The notes: generated from the letters alone by a model not told the origin. A DNA stretch of 64,000 nt from Flavobacterium gelidicaeli (GCF_013294005.1 NZ_JABSNK010000004.1:1-64000), one strand, 5' to 3'. Counted from the stretch's first letter, positions 23,235-32,385 are shown. A program made the numbers and translations.

Positions 23235-25262
23235 CTATAAAAGCCCCGCTCTTTTCAATAAAGCATCAGGCTTCGGTTCTTGTCCTCTAAAGCGTTTGTA
23301 CAATTCCATTGGTGGTTCTGTTCCTCCTTTAGAAAGTACATTATCTTTGAATTTGGTTGCTACTTCTCTATTAAAAATTCCTTTTTCTTGGAAAAATTCA
23401 AAAGCATCAGCATCTAATACTTCTGCCCATTTATAGCTATAATATCCTGATGAGTAACCACCTTGAAAAATATGTGAGAAAGCCGTACTCATAGCGTTTT
23501 CGGCAACCTCTGGGTATAATCTAGTAGATTCAAATTGCTCTTTTTCGAATGCCTTCACTGACGTGATTCCCGTAGGGTCTTGTCCGTGCCATCCCATATC
23601 TAAAAGGCCAAAACTCAACTGTCGCATCGTTGCTAATCCTTCGTGGAAACTAGCACTTTCTTTGATTTTTTCTACAAATTCTTGCGGAATAACTTCACCC
23701 GTTTGGTAGTGCGTTGCGAACAATGCCAAAGCTTCAGGCTCGTAACACCAGTTTTCCATCACTTGACTAGGCAACTCTACAAAGTCCCAAAATACCGATG
23801 TACCAGATAAACTTGGGTAAACCGTGTTGGCAAGCATGCCGTGTAAACCATGTCCAAATTCATGAAACAAGGTGGTTACTTCATTAAATGTTAATAGCGA
23901 TGGTTTAGTTTCTGTTGGTTTTGTAAAATTACAAACGTTCGAAACATGAGGTCTTTCGTTAATTCCGTTTTTTACATATTGCGATTTGAATGAAGTCATC
24001 CAAGCACCATTACGTTTTCCTTTTCGAGGGAAAAAATCAGCGTAGAAAATAGCAACTAAATCTTTTTTCTCATCGGTAACTTCATAAATCATTACCTCAG
24101 GATGGTATTTGTCAATGTCAAATACTTCGGTAAAAGTCAAACCGTATAATTTATCAGCGATTGTAAAAGCACCTTTCAATACTTTCTCCAACTGGAAATA
24201 AGGCTTCAATTTTTCGTCATCCAAATTGAAAAGTTGTTGTTTCAATTTTTCGGCATAATAACCACCGTCCCATTTTTCTAGTTGTTCGATTCCGTCTAGT
24301 TTTTTGGCGAAAGCCGTCAACTCTTCAAATTCTTTCAAGGCTGCCGGTTTGGCTTTTGCTAGCATATCATTCGAAAAAGAAAGTACTTTTTCTGGAGTTT
24401 GCGCCATACGTTCTTCCAATACAAAATGAGCATGGGTCGCATAGCCTAATAATTGCGCTCTATCAAAACGAAGTTTAGCAATCTTCAAAACAATTTCTTG
24501 ATTGTCAAATTCGTTATTTTGAAAACCTCTTGCACCAAAGGCAATAGCTAGTTTTCTACGCAATTCACGATTGTCTGCATACGTCATAAACGGAACGTAA
24601 CTTGGATGATCTAATGTAAAAATCCAACCCTCTTTTTCTTGGGCTTTCGCCAAAGAGCGAGCGGCTTCGATAGTTCCTTCTGGTAGCCCAGCCAAATCCT
24701 TTTCTTCGGTTAAGTGCATTTCGAAAGCATTAGTCTCTGCCAAAATATTTTCGCCAAACTGTAAGCTTAATTTAGATAATTCTTTGTCAATAGCGCGGAG
24801 TTGGTCTTTTTTATCTTCAGGCAAATTAGCACCATTTCGAGAAAAACCTTTGTATTTTTTATCCAATAAAGTGGCTTGCTCAGTAGTCAAGTCTAATGAT
24901 TCTCTTGAATCATAAACCGCTTTTACGCGCGCAAACAAAACAGGATTTAGCGTGATGTCATTTCCAAATTCAGATAATAGAGGCGAAGCTTCTTGAGCTA
25001 TTTTTTGCATTTCGTCATTCGTCTCTGCCGAGTTCAAATTAAAAAAGATACTTGACGCTCTATCCAAAATATCTCCGGTGTAATCCATGGCAACAATTGT
25101 GTTTTCAAAAGTCGGTTCTTCTGGATTGTTAGCAATGGCATCAATTTCTGCTTTTGCCAAAGCAATTCCTTCTTGTATCGCAGGCAAATAATCTTCGTTT
25201 TTAATCTGCGAAAAAGGCGCCGTGTTATGTTTGGTATTGAAATATTGTGTTAGGATGTTCAT
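23235..25262 (-). CDS. M3 family metallopeptidase (oligopeptidase A / Dcp-like)
   Basis: A zinc oligopeptidase of 675 residues with the gluzincin motif HEFGH (His467, Glu468, His471) in LFHEFGHGLHG and a downstream Glu in SQVMENW as third ligand. It starts MNILTQYFNTKHNTAPFSQIK without a signal peptide, so it is cytoplasmic and trims short peptides. E. coli Dcp and OpdA are the closest functional models; this sequence alone does not separate them. It runs at the end of the purK-purE stretch, 60 bases behind purE, and ends in its own terminator. Confidence 0.92.
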   Translation of the reverse strand: MNILTQYFNTKHNTAPFSQIKNEDYLPAIQEGIALAKAEIDAIANNPEEPTFENTIVAMDYTGDILDRASSIFFNLNSAETNDEMQKIAQEASPLLSEFGNDITLNPVLFARVKAVYDSRESLDLTTEQATLLDKKYKGFSRNGANLPEDKKDQLRAIDKELSKLSLQFGENILAETNAFEMHLTEEKDLAGLPEGTIEAARSLAKAQEKEGWIFTLDHPSYVPFMTYADNRELRRKLAIAFGARGFQNNEFDNQEIVLKIAKLRFDRAQLLGYATHAHFVLEERMAQTPEKVLSFSNDMLAKAKPAALKEFEELTAFAKKLDGIEQLEKWDGGYYAEKLKQQLFNLDDEKLKPYFQLEKVLKGAFTIADKLYGLTFTEVFDIDKYHPEVMIYEVTDEKKDLVAIFYADFFPRKGKRNGAWMTSFKSQYVKNGINERPHVSNVCNFTKPTETKPSLLTFNEVTTLFHEFGHGLHGMLANTVYPSLSGTSVFWDFVELPSQVMENWCYEPEALALFATHYQTGEVIPQEFVEKIKESASFHEGLATMRQLSFGLLDMGWHGQDPTGITSVKAFEKEQFESTRLYPEVAENAMSTAFSHIFQGGYSSGYYSYKWAEVLDADAFEFFQEKGIFNREVATKFKDNVLSKGGTEPPMELYKRFRGQEPKPDALLKRAGLL

Positions 25263-25276
25263 GTTTTATTTATTTA

Positions 25277-25307
25277 ACCCGATCAGGGTTTTAAACCCTG
25301 ATCGGGT
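25277..25307. repeat. 14-bp palindrome between purE and the M3 peptidase gene
   Basis: ACCCGATCAGGGTT (25277-25290) and AACCCTGATCGGGT (25294-25307) form a perfect stem with a 3-base loop. The T-rich side faces plus, opposite to the minus-strand genes here, so it is not an ordinary terminator of purE. Shorter CCCGA...TCGGG palindromes occur at 162-177 and 23199-23214. Confidence 0.6.
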
Positions 25308-25322
25308 ATTTTTAAAATATTT

Positions 25323-25808
25323 TTATTTTTTCAAATTTTCAGAAGCGGTAATCACTGCTTCTTTCAGTTCCAATTTATAAGCAATTATGCGGTCTAGGAC
25401 CTCTTTGTTACTGCTTCCGATAATTTGAGCGGCTAATATTCCAGCATTTTTGGCACCGTTCAAAGCGACAGTTGCAACAGGAACACCACCCGGCATTTGT
25501 AAAATTGACAAAACAGAATCCCATCCGTCAATAGAATTACTCGATTTTACTGGAACACCAATTACAGGAAGGGGAGACATTGAAGCCACCATTCCAGGTA
25601 AATGCGCTGCACCACCAGCACCAGCAATTACTACTGAAATTCCTCGAAGATGTGCGTTTTGGCTAAAATCAAATAACTTTTCAGGTGTTCTATGAGCAGA
25701 CACTATATCAACTTCTGTTTCGATATCAAAACTTTTTAAAATATCGATTGCTTCTTGCATTACGGGTAAGTCTGATTTTGAACCCATTATTATAGCTACT
25801 TTGCTCAT
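25323..25808 (-). CDS. purE: N5-carboxyaminoimidazole ribonucleotide mutase
   Basis: PurE converts N5-CAIR to CAIR in de novo purine synthesis. The 161-residue class I protein shows MGSKSDLPVMQEA (8-20), SAHRTPEKL (39-47) and AGGAAHLPGMVAS (64-76), which are the nucleotide- and substrate-binding motifs including the catalytic histidine of SAHRTP. It works with PurK, encoded 430 bases upstream on the same strand with one small membrane-protein gene between them. The ATG is 11 bases behind that gene. Confidence 0.95.
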   Translation of the reverse strand: MSKVAIIMGSKSDLPVMQEAIDILKSFDIETEVDIVSAHRTPEKLFDFSQNAHLRGISVVIAGAGGAAHLPGMVASMSPLPVIGVPVKSSNSIDGWDSVLSILQMPGGVPVATVALNGAKNAGILAAQIIGSSNKEVLDRIIAYKLELKEAVITASENLKK

Positions 25809-25819
25809 TGTTTTTTTTA

Positions 25820-26224
25820 TTAAAGATTGAAATTATTTGCTTTTTGAACTTGATATTCAAAAAAAGCTTTGAAACTCTTAGCGAAAGCAAAATGATAAAT
25901 TGATAATGAATAAATGAAAATTATCACTATCAAAGGAATTTTAAAGGGTAATGATGTGTTCAAAGTGATTAAGCCTATGGTTGCCCCAACGACTGCAAGG
26001 GAGAATAAAATAATTGCAATTATTCGAGCCCAATTTTTTCCACTGTAAATAAAATATAATAGCCCAATTGTTAAAAAAAATCGACCAATTTGCTTCATGA
26101 TTTTTTCTGTTTCAATTACTGAAACGGAACTATTGTACAAATAAAGGGTATGAAGAGAAACTAATAAAATGCTTATTAAAATGAGTATTGTGTTTTTCTT
26201 TCCGATCGTTTCTAATTCATTCAT
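25820..26224 (-). CDS. small membrane protein between purK and purE
   Basis: 134 residues with about four predicted membrane helices and short charged ends (MNELETIGKKNT). Eleven bases separate it from both purK and purE, so it is embedded in their transcript. No motif was recognised. In most genomes purE and purK are adjacent, so this gene is a likely later insertion or an unrelated passenger rather than a purine enzyme. Confidence 0.6.
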   Translation of the reverse strand: MNELETIGKKNTILILISILLVSLHTLYLYNSSVSVIETEKIMKQIGRFFLTIGLLYFIYSGKNWARIIAIILFSLAVVGATIGLITLNTSLPFKIPLIVIIFIYSLSIYHFAFAKSFKAFFEYQVQKANNFNL

Positions 26225-26235
26225 TTTTAAAGTTT

Positions 26236-27393
26236 TTATTTTTGACTAATAACCCTAATGCTCTTCTTCACTTCCTCGGCAATGCGTCTCGCTTCAGCCA
26301 TGTCTTCATTTACTATGGTAACATGTCCCATTTTTCTGAAAGCACGAGTTTGTCTTTTGCCGTAAATATGAGGTGTTACACCATCAATTGCCATGATTTT
26401 TTCTATGTTTTCATAAACTACTTGGCCTTCATATCCTTCGGCTCCTACTAAGTTTACCATAACGCCAGCAACTTTACTAGCAGTGTTTCCTAATGGTAAG
26501 TTTAAAACAGCGCGTAAATGATTTTCAAATTGTGATGTATAACTCGCTTCTATAGAGTAATGGCCTGAGTTGTGTGGACGAGGAGCTACTTCGTTTACAA
26601 GGATTTCATCATCTTCAGTCTGGAACATTTCTACGGCTAATAAACCTACATGGTCAAAGCTTTCTGAAACTTTCAATGCAATAGCGATTGCTTTCTCAGC
26701 TATTTTAATATCAATTCGAGCAGGGCAAATCACATATTCTACTTGGTTAGCCTCTGGATGAAATTCCATTTCTACAACAGGGTAAGTCTTAATTTCTCCT
26801 GATGGATTGCGACAAACAATGACTGCCAATTCATTTTTAAAAGGCACCATGTCTTCAGCAATGCATTCTACATCTGGTAAGTTAATCAGGTCTAAAGTAG
26901 AACGTACAATTTTTACCCCATTACCATCATAACCAAATTCGGCACACTTCCAGACAAAAGGAAATTCTAATTCGTCTTTTTCTAATGCTTTCGTCAAGTC
27001 GGCGATATCCACAAAACGAAGGTGTTTTGATGTTGGTATCCCATTTTCTACATAGAAATCTTTTTGTTTTCCTTTGTTTTGAATGGCTTTTAATGTTTTT
27101 GGTGAAGGATATATTTTGACACCTTCACTTTCTAGTTTTTCTAAAGCGTCGAGGTTTACTAATTCAATTTCGATAGTTAAAACATCTACCATTTTTCCAA
27201 ATTGGTAAACAGTGTCAAAATGCATTAAGTCGCCTTTGTAAAATTTATTACAAGCAATTCTCGCAGGTGCTTCATCGCTTGGGTCTAAAACGTAGGTTTG
27301 TATGTCAAATTTCCGGGTGTCAGATAACAGCATTTTGCCTAGTTGTCCACCGCCCAAAATTCCTAATTTAAAATCAGAAGAAAAATAATTCAT
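26236..27393 (-). CDS. purK: 5-(carboxyamino)imidazole ribonucleotide synthase
   Basis: PurK makes N5-CAIR from AIR, bicarbonate and ATP. From the ATG at 27393 it has 385 residues of ATP-grasp type: LGILGGGQLGKM at the N-terminus, FVWKCAEFGYDGNGV for ATP binding, VNEVAPRPHNSGHYS with the metal/ATP residues near the C-terminus. An apparent TTG start eight codons upstream lies within the -7 box (27415-27422) and cannot be the start of a transcript from it. Promoter and gene head a purK-orf-purE unit. Confidence 0.95.
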   Translation of the reverse strand: MNYFSSDFKLGILGGGQLGKMLLSDTRKFDIQTYVLDPSDEAPARIACNKFYKGDLMHFDTVYQFGKMVDVLTIEIELVNLDALEKLESEGVKIYPSPKTLKAIQNKGKQKDFYVENGIPTSKHLRFVDIADLTKALEKDELEFPFVWKCAEFGYDGNGVKIVRSTLDLINLPDVECIAEDMVPFKNELAVIVCRNPSGEIKTYPVVEMEFHPEANQVEYVICPARIDIKIAEKAIAIALKVSESFDHVGLLAVEMFQTEDDEILVNEVAPRPHNSGHYSIEASYTSQFENHLRAVLNLPLGNTASKVAGVMVNLVGAEGYEGQVVYENIEKIMAIDGVTPHIYGKRQTRAFRKMGHVTIVNEDMAEARRIAEEVKKSIRVISQK

Positions 27394-27414
27394 TGTGTAG
27401 TTGTTTGTTACTGG

Positions 27415-27442
27415 CAAAGATACTTTATATGTAGCAAATCAA
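27415..27442 (-). promoter_or_regulatory. promoter of purK
   Basis: Minus strand TTG (complement of CAA at 27440-27442), a 17-base spacer and TATCTTTG (complement of CAAAGATA at 27415-27422). It gives a leader of about 20 bases before the ATG at 27393. Confidence 0.7.
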
Positions 27443-27448
27443 AAAATG

Positions 27449-27979
27449 CTATTTTATTTTCTTCAATATTTCTCTTGCAACAGCTTTGTATCCAGCAGAA
27501 TATTTTGGGTAGTCATCACTAAGGATGCGTTGTAATTCTGGGTAAATCCATTTTTGAGTTTTTCCTAATTCAAATAATGTTCTAATAGCGTAGGCTTTTG
27601 TGGCTACTTTTCGATTTTCTTGAATGAGCCAGTCAAGGCAGTTTTCAGTGATTTGCTCTTCTTGTAATGGTGTTAGGTGAATGTGTAGACTTAAAAACAA
27701 ACAAATTTTTGAAATAGAACGCAAAGCACTTTCGTTAGTAAAGCTAGAGAGACTATTGCAAAATAATGCAAGATGATCAGTGAGTAAATGCAGTTGTTTT
27801 TCAAGAACTAACTCCATAATCCAGCACGCTTTATGGTGGTTTTTGTCGGCGGTATTGAGTGCGATTGCTAATAAATCAGGAAATAAAAGCAAATTAGTCA
27901 TAACTAGCTGTGTGTTTTTGTCACGACTCGCTCTGTAAGCATTGCTTTTGGCTATGTTTTTATAAAATTCGCTATTCAT
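27449..27979 (-). CDS. helical repeat-like protein, unknown function
   Basis: A 176-residue, alpha-helical cytoplasmic protein, rich in Leu, with short repeats of the HEAT/ARM type suggested by spaced LLLFPDLL, LLTDHLALF and AIRTLFELGKTQ segments. No catalytic motif was found. It lies between purK and hpt, divergent from hpt, and its end is 56 bases from the purK start. In related genomes I would expect a hypothetical annotation. Function unknown. Confidence 0.6.
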   Translation of the reverse strand: MNSEFYKNIAKSNAYRASRDKNTQLVMTNLLLFPDLLAIALNTADKNHHKACWIMELVLEKQLHLLTDHLALFCNSLSSFTNESALRSISKICLFLSLHIHLTPLQEEQITENCLDWLIQENRKVATKAYAIRTLFELGKTQKWIYPELQRILSDDYPKYSAGYKAVAREILKKIK

Positions 27980-28039
27980 CTAGGGCTAAAATACCTATTA
28001 TTTTCAATTGTAAACTATTCTTATGGTTTTTAATCTGAA

Positions 28040-28066
28040 TTGGCAACTCAGAAATTCCTATCTTTG
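28040..28066 (+). promoter_or_regulatory. promoter of hpt
   Basis: TTG (28040-28042), a 16-base spacer and TATCTTTG (28059-28066), then GCAC at the expected start of transcription. The leader to the ATG at 28091 is about 20 bases. Confidence 0.75.
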
Positions 28067-28090
28067 CACATTATTTTAAACACAAAAATA

Positions 28091-28621
28091 ATGATTCAAC
28101 TTCACGATAAACAATTTGTTCCGTTTATAACAGCCAAAGAAATAGCCTTTGCAATCGATAAAATGGCCGCTCAAGTAGTAGCTGATTTTGAAAATGAAAC
28201 GCCTGTATTTATAGGTGTCTTAAATGGTTCTTTTATGGTCGTAGCTGACTTTATGAAAGCGTATAAAAGTGCTTGCGAGGTAAGTTTTATAAAAATGGCT
28301 TCCTATGAAGGAACCTCTTCTACAGATGAGGTAAAACAACTAATAGGTCTAAATCAAGATTTAACAGGTCGTTCAGTAGTAATTATTGAAGACATAGTAG
28401 ATACAGGAAATACACTTGTTGAGTTAAAAGAGTTGTTTAAAAAACAAAATGTAAAGGAGTTAAAAATAGCAACTTTGTTTTTTAAACCAGAGGCTTATAA
28501 AAAAGATATTAAAATTGACTATGTTGGAATCGAAATTCCAAATAAATTTATAGTAGGTTTTGGTCTAGACTATGACGGTCTAGGAAGAAACTTGCCAGAA
28601 GTATATCAACTAAAAGAATAA
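28091..28621 (+). CDS. hpt: hypoxanthine phosphoribosyltransferase
   Basis: Salvages hypoxanthine or guanine to IMP or GMP with PRPP. The PRPP motif VVIIEDIVDTGNTL and the N-terminal SFIKMASYEG segment are intact in 176 residues. The ATG at 28091 is chosen because an in-frame TTG at 28040 is part of the -33 promoter element and would not be transcribed. adk follows after 16 bases, so the two form an operon. Confidence 0.93.
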   Translation: MIQLHDKQFVPFITAKEIAFAIDKMAAQVVADFENETPVFIGVLNGSFMVVADFMKAYKSACEVSFIKMASYEGTSSTDEVKQLIGLNQDLTGRSVVIIEDIVDTGNTLVELKELFKKQNVKELKIATLFFKPEAYKKDIKIDYVGIEIPNKFIVGFGLDYDGLGRNLPEVYQLKE

Positions 28622-28637
28622 CTACGCAACACACATT

Positions 28638-29210
28638 ATGACTAACATCGTTTTATTTGGGAAACCAGGAGCAGGAAAAGGAACTCAAGCTGAATTTCTA
28701 AAAGAAAAGTACAAATTAACGCACCTTTCAACAGGAGACATTTTTAGATACAACATAAAAAATGCGACTGAATTAGGGAAGTTAGCGCAAACTTATATGG
28801 ACAAAGGAGATCTAGTTCCTGATGAAGTAACAATTAAAATGTTACAAAGTGAAGTAGAAAAAAATCCAAATACTGCTGGTTTTTTATTTGATGGTTTTCC
28901 TAGAACGATCTCTCAAGCTAAAGCCTTAGATGTTTTTTTAGCTTCTAAAAATGAAATCATCACGGCTACAATTGCCTTAGAAGCTGATGATGATATTCTA
29001 GTAGCAAGATTACTTGATAGAGGAAAAACAAGCGGAAGAATTGACGATCAAGACGAAGATAAAATTCGTAATAGATACCAAGAATACAATGAGAAAACAG
29101 CACCTTTAATGGGGTACTATAAAGAACAAAATAAGTTTCATGCCGTAAACGGAATAGGAACTATTGATGAAATTACAGTACGTCTAAGTGATGTTATAGA
29201 TAATTTATAA
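28638..29210 (+). CDS. adk: adenylate kinase
   Basis: Interconverts ATP + AMP with 2 ADP. The 190-residue short-lid form has the P-loop GKPGAGKGT (8-16), the AMP-binding FDGFPRTISQA and RLLDRGKTSGRIDDQDEDKIRNRY for the lid/arginine region. The lid lacks zinc-binding cysteines. The gene follows hpt directly. The dispersed repeat copy 2 lies immediately behind its stop. Confidence 0.95.
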   Translation: MTNIVLFGKPGAGKGTQAEFLKEKYKLTHLSTGDIFRYNIKNATELGKLAQTYMDKGDLVPDEVTIKMLQSEVEKNPNTAGFLFDGFPRTISQAKALDVFLASKNEIITATIALEADDDILVARLLDRGKTSGRIDDQDEDKIRNRYQEYNEKTAPLMGYYKEQNKFHAVNGIGTIDEITVRLSDVIDNL

Positions 29211-29353
29211 GAAGCAATTCCAGCTGTACGCTACAAGTTCTTGCTTATAAAACAGCTTTTCTAAAATAAAAAAGGAGCTTCCTCCGGTCGCTCTTTTTTA
29301 TCAAGAAAAACAAAGTTTTACAAGCGTCGCACTTTTTGCTGCCATCTGGGCTA
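29211..29353 (-). repeat. dispersed hairpin repeat, copy 2 (longest, diverged)
   Basis: Read on the minus strand it starts AGCCCAGATGGCAGC and ends AACTTGTAGCGTACAGCTGG...TTGC, matching the ends of copy 4 (40750-40836) and more loosely copies 1 and 3. The centre holds an AAAAAAGGAGC.../...GCTCTTTTTT stem (29270-29300). It fills the gap between adk and the CNNM gene and may double as the adk terminator. Confidence 0.6.
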
Positions 29354-29361
29354 AAAAAAAT

Positions 29362-30636
29362 ATGGAAATACTAATCATACTTTTTCTGATTTTACTAAAC
29401 GGACTTTTCTCCATGTCTGAAATCGCACTGATCTCAGCAAGGAAAAACAGGTTAGAATCTGCAGCAAAAAAAGGCAATAAAAGCGCCCAAATAGCATTAG
29501 AACTAGCTAATGCTCCTAATAAGTTTTTGTCAGCCGTACAAATAGGAATTACCCTTATTGGTATTTTAACGGGTATTTATAGCGGTGATAAAATAACGAC
29601 TGATGTGCAAGCATTTGTTAGTTCTTTTGCGGTTTTAAAACCCTACGCGCCTACTATTGCAGTAGGAGTAGTGGTGGTAATATTGACATTCTTCTCTTTA
29701 GTATTAGGAGAGTTATTGCCCAAAAGAATTGGATTAAATCACCCAGAAGCAATTGCTAAAAAAGTAGCAATGCCTATGAAAGTGGTTTCTATAATTACGG
29801 CACCATTTATTTGGTTACTAACTAATTCGACTGAGTTCTTATTAAATGTTTTGCAAATAAGACCTAGTGCTGATGGTAAAGTAACCGAAGAAGAAATCAA
29901 AGCCATCATTAAAGAAGGTACTGAAGGTGGTGAAGTACAAGAAATTGAACAAGATATTGTAGAACGCGTTTTTCATATTGGAGATAGAAAAATAAATTCG
30001 TTGATGACACACCGTAAATCAGTGGTTTTTTTACCATTGACTTCCAGTAAAATTGACGTTAAAAAATTTATGCTCGAAGAATTGCATTCAATTTATCCAG
30101 TTTACAATGATAATTATGATGATATTGTAGGAGTTGCGAATTTAAAAAACATCTTTGCAACCATTGATAATGAAGGTTTTAGTTTGCAAAGTATTATGAC
30201 AGATGCACCATTTATGATGGAGTATACCACTGCTTATAAAGCTTTAGAGCAATTTAAAAAAACCGGAATTCACTATGCTTTCGTCTCTGACGAGTATGGT
30301 ATTTTTCAGGGAATTATTACGCTTAATGATATTCTTGAAGCGCTTGTAGGAGATGCTTCAGAATTTTATAAAGACGATTTTCAATTAATAGAAAGAGAAG
30401 ACGGTACTTGGTTAGTTGATGGACATTATTCATTGCATGATTTTTTAACTTATTTTGAGTTAGATGATTTAATCAATGATTATGATGTAACTACCGTTAG
30501 TGGATTAATTATGACAGAACTCTCACATATTCCTAAACAAGGAGAAAAACTGATTTGGAATAAATTCCAGTTAGAGGTAATCGATATGGACGGAATAAAG
30601 ATTGATAAAGTGATAGTGAAATCATTACGAAAATAA
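29362..30636 (+). CDS. CNNM/CorC family transporter (hemolysin-family protein)
   Basis: A 424-residue membrane protein of the CNNM/CorC family, associated with magnesium or cobalt efflux. Order: DUF21 transmembrane domain (about 1-180; MEILIILFLILLNGLFSMSEIALISARKNRLE), a pair of CBS domains (about 200-325), and a CorC_HlyC transporter-associated domain (about 340-424). The N-terminal SEIALISARKNR is the family signature. It is not a hemolysin in the cytolytic sense. It lies between adk and obgE. The ion is not determinable from sequence. Confidence 0.88.
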   Translation: MEILIILFLILLNGLFSMSEIALISARKNRLESAAKKGNKSAQIALELANAPNKFLSAVQIGITLIGILTGIYSGDKITTDVQAFVSSFAVLKPYAPTIAVGVVVVILTFFSLVLGELLPKRIGLNHPEAIAKKVAMPMKVVSIITAPFIWLLTNSTEFLLNVLQIRPSADGKVTEEEIKAIIKEGTEGGEVQEIEQDIVERVFHIGDRKINSLMTHRKSVVFLPLTSSKIDVKKFMLEELHSIYPVYNDNYDDIVGVANLKNIFATIDNEGFSLQSIMTDAPFMMEYTTAYKALEQFKKTGIHYAFVSDEYGIFQGIITLNDILEALVGDASEFYKDDFQLIEREDGTWLVDGHYSLHDFLTYFELDDLINDYDVTTVSGLIMTELSHIPKQGEKLIWNKFQLEVIDMDGIKIDKVIVKSLRK

Positions 30637-30759
30637 AATAAAGATTCAATATTCAGTTCTGCTTGAAACTTTATATTGTTCATGCAAAAATAGTAGATTG
30701 TTTAAGAGTTGTTGTTTGCCAACTTTGGTAGATGGAATCTTTAAACAGATTATAAAAAA

Positions 30760-30834
30760 ATGACAGAGGATTTAAAATTAAAAGGAAGGCAATCAGCGGT
30801 TGTCAGTTTTTTTGAATCGTGTCAAATTAAATAA
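30760..30834 (+). CDS. possible 24-residue leader peptide before obgE
   Basis: ATG at 30760 opens a 24-codon frame (M-T-E-D-L-K-L-K-G-R-Q-S...) ending in TAA six bases before the obgE ATG. Its first eight bases ATGACAGA repeat those of obgE. The tight spacing is what translational coupling would look like, but an open stretch of this length is common by chance. No family recognised. Confidence 0.3.
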   Translation: MTEDLKLKGRQSAVVSFFESCQIK

Positions 30835-30840
30835 AGAGTT

Positions 30841-31842
30841 ATGACAGAAGGAAACTTCGTAGATTATGTAAAAATATTTGTTTCTTCAGGAAAAGGAGGA
30901 AAGGGATCTACGCACTTGCACAGAGAGAAATTTATTGAAAAAGGTGGGCCAGATGGTGGTGATGGTGGTCGTGGAGGACACGTATATTTAGTTGGAAATA
31001 AAGGACTATGGACTTTGTTTCACCTTAAATTTGCAAGACACGTCAAAGCTGGGAACGGTGGAGATGGTAGTGGTGACCGAAGTACAGGTGCTGATGGTGA
31101 TGATAAATTTATCGAAGTACCATTAGGAACTGTTGTAAAAGATAAAGAAACAGGCGAAATCTTATTCGAGATTACTGAAGATGGAGAACGTCAAGTACTT
31201 TCAAGAGGTGGTAAAGGTGGATTAGGGAACTGGCATTTTAGAAGTTCAACCAATCAAACACCACGTTATTCTCAGCCAGGTTTACCAGGTACAGAGAGTG
31301 ATGTTATTTTAGAGCTTAAAGTACTTGCTGATGTAGGATTAGTAGGTTTTCCTAATGCTGGGAAATCAACGTTGTTATCTGTTTTAACTTCAGCTAAGCC
31401 TAAAATTGCTGATTACCCGTTTACAACTTTAAAACCCAATTTAGGAATTGTAGCTTACAGAGATTATCAATCATTTGTAATTGCTGATATTCCTGGAATT
31501 ATTGAGGGTGCTGCAGAAGGAAAAGGATTAGGACATTATTTCTTGAGACATATTGAAAGAAATTCAACGCTATTGTTTTTAGTTCCTGTTGACACTCCAG
31601 ATATTAAAGGGGAATACGATATTCTAGTAAATGAGTTGACAAAGTACAACCCAGAAATGCTTGATAAAGAACGTTTGTTAGTGATTTCAAAAATTGACAT
31701 GCTAGATGACGAGCTAAGAGAAGAACTGAAAGTAGAACTTGATGTTGCTTTCAAAGACGTACCTTATATGTTTATATCTTCTGTGACGCAACAAGGATTA
31801 ACAGAACTGAAAGACAAACTTTGGAAAATGCTGAATGATTAA
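30841..31842 (+). CDS. obgE: GTPase ObgE/CgtA
   Basis: A 333-residue essential GTPase involved in 50S maturation and stress control. The N-terminal Obg domain (1-160) is glycine-rich ([12 protein letters not shown]), the G1 motif is GFPNAGKST (169-177), G3 is DIPGI and G4 is ISKID. The C-terminal OCT domain of some homologues is absent. Promoter not clear; a small upstream frame may couple to it. A terminator follows. Confidence 0.95.
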   Translation: MTEGNFVDYVKIFVSSGKGGKGSTHLHREKFIEKGGPDGGDGGRGGHVYLVGNKGLWTLFHLKFARHVKAGNGGDGSGDRSTGADGDDKFIEVPLGTVVKDKETGEILFEITEDGERQVLSRGGKGGLGNWHFRSSTNQTPRYSQPGLPGTESDVILELKVLADVGLVGFPNAGKSTLLSVLTSAKPKIADYPFTTLKPNLGIVAYRDYQSFVIADIPGIIEGAAEGKGLGHYFLRHIERNSTLLFLVPVDTPDIKGEYDILVNELTKYNPEMLDKERLLVISKIDMLDDELREELKVELDVAFKDVPYMFISSVTQQGLTELKDKLWKMLND

Positions 31843-31864
31843 TTAGTCAGTCATTATAAATTAG

Positions 31865-31899
31865 AAAATCCGCTCAAGAAACTTGAAGCGGATTTTTTT
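31865..31899 (+). terminator. terminator of obgE
   Basis: AAAATCCGCTCAAG (31865-31878) pairs with CTTGAAGCGGATTTT with one bulged A, followed by a T-run. It lies 22 bases behind the stop. Confidence 0.8.
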
Positions 31900-31926
31900 A
31901 TAGGTTTACTTTACTGGTTCTAATAG

Positions 31927-32385
31927 TTACAAGTTGGGTATTCTTAAAACTTGACCAGGATATATTTTATCGGGGTCGGTAAGCATGGGCTTGTTTGCTT
32001 CAAAAATAACATTGTATTTATTCGCATCTCCATAATATTTTTTGGCTATTTTAGACAACCAATCGCCACTTTCTACCGTGTGGTATCTTGCTTCAGGTTC
32101 TTTGATGGCTACATCCATTTGATTGTCTACTTCGGATACGCCTTCGATATTACCCACTGCTAATGCAATTTTCTCAGCATCTATTTGATTTTCTACTTCT
32201 CCTTTAAGAGTAACTTTTTCTGCTTGTAGGTATATTTTTAAACTTTTAAAAGGCAATTTTAAAGATTGTACGTGTGCTAATAGCGCACTTGCTTTTAAGG
32301 TTTCTTTTTCGGCTGCTGGTGCTTCGTCTTCCTTTTTTCCAAATAATTTTGTTCCAGCATCTTTGATAAATGATAGTAATCCCAT
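31927..32385 (-). CDS. BON and LysM domain protein (YgaU/Kbp-like)
   Basis: A 152-residue protein with no signal peptide: a BON domain at about 40-95 (LKIYLQAEKVTLKGEVENQIDAEKIALAVGNIEGVSEVDNQ) and a LysM domain at about 100-150 (YHTVESGDWLSKIAKKYYGDANKYNVIF...PGQVLRIP). This is the domain order of E. coli Kbp (YgaU), a potassium-binding protein, so a K+-sensing role is possible. The gene is monocistronic and convergent with obgE. Confidence 0.85.
   Translation of the reverse strand: MGLLSFIKDAGTKLFGKKEDEAPAAEKETLKASALLAHVQSLKLPFKSLKIYLQAEKVTLKGEVENQIDAEKIALAVGNIEGVSEVDNQMDVAIKEPEARYHTVESGDWLSKIAKKYYGDANKYNVIFEANKPMLTDPDKIYPGQVLRIPNL

Noticed and set aside
25277-25307. Terminator of purE
   Set aside because: The stem is perfect but the T-rich flank faces plus; on the minus strand an A-rich run follows, so it does not look like an intrinsic terminator for purE.
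27394-27417. Extended N-terminus of purK starting at TTG 27415-27417
   Set aside because: That TTG lies in the -7 box TATCTTTG, so it is not in the transcript; the ATG at 27393 fits the family start.
28040-28090. Extended N-terminus of hpt starting at TTG 28040
   Set aside because: The TTG and following bases are the -33 and -7 promoter elements; the ATG at 28091 starts the conserved protein and gives a normal leader.
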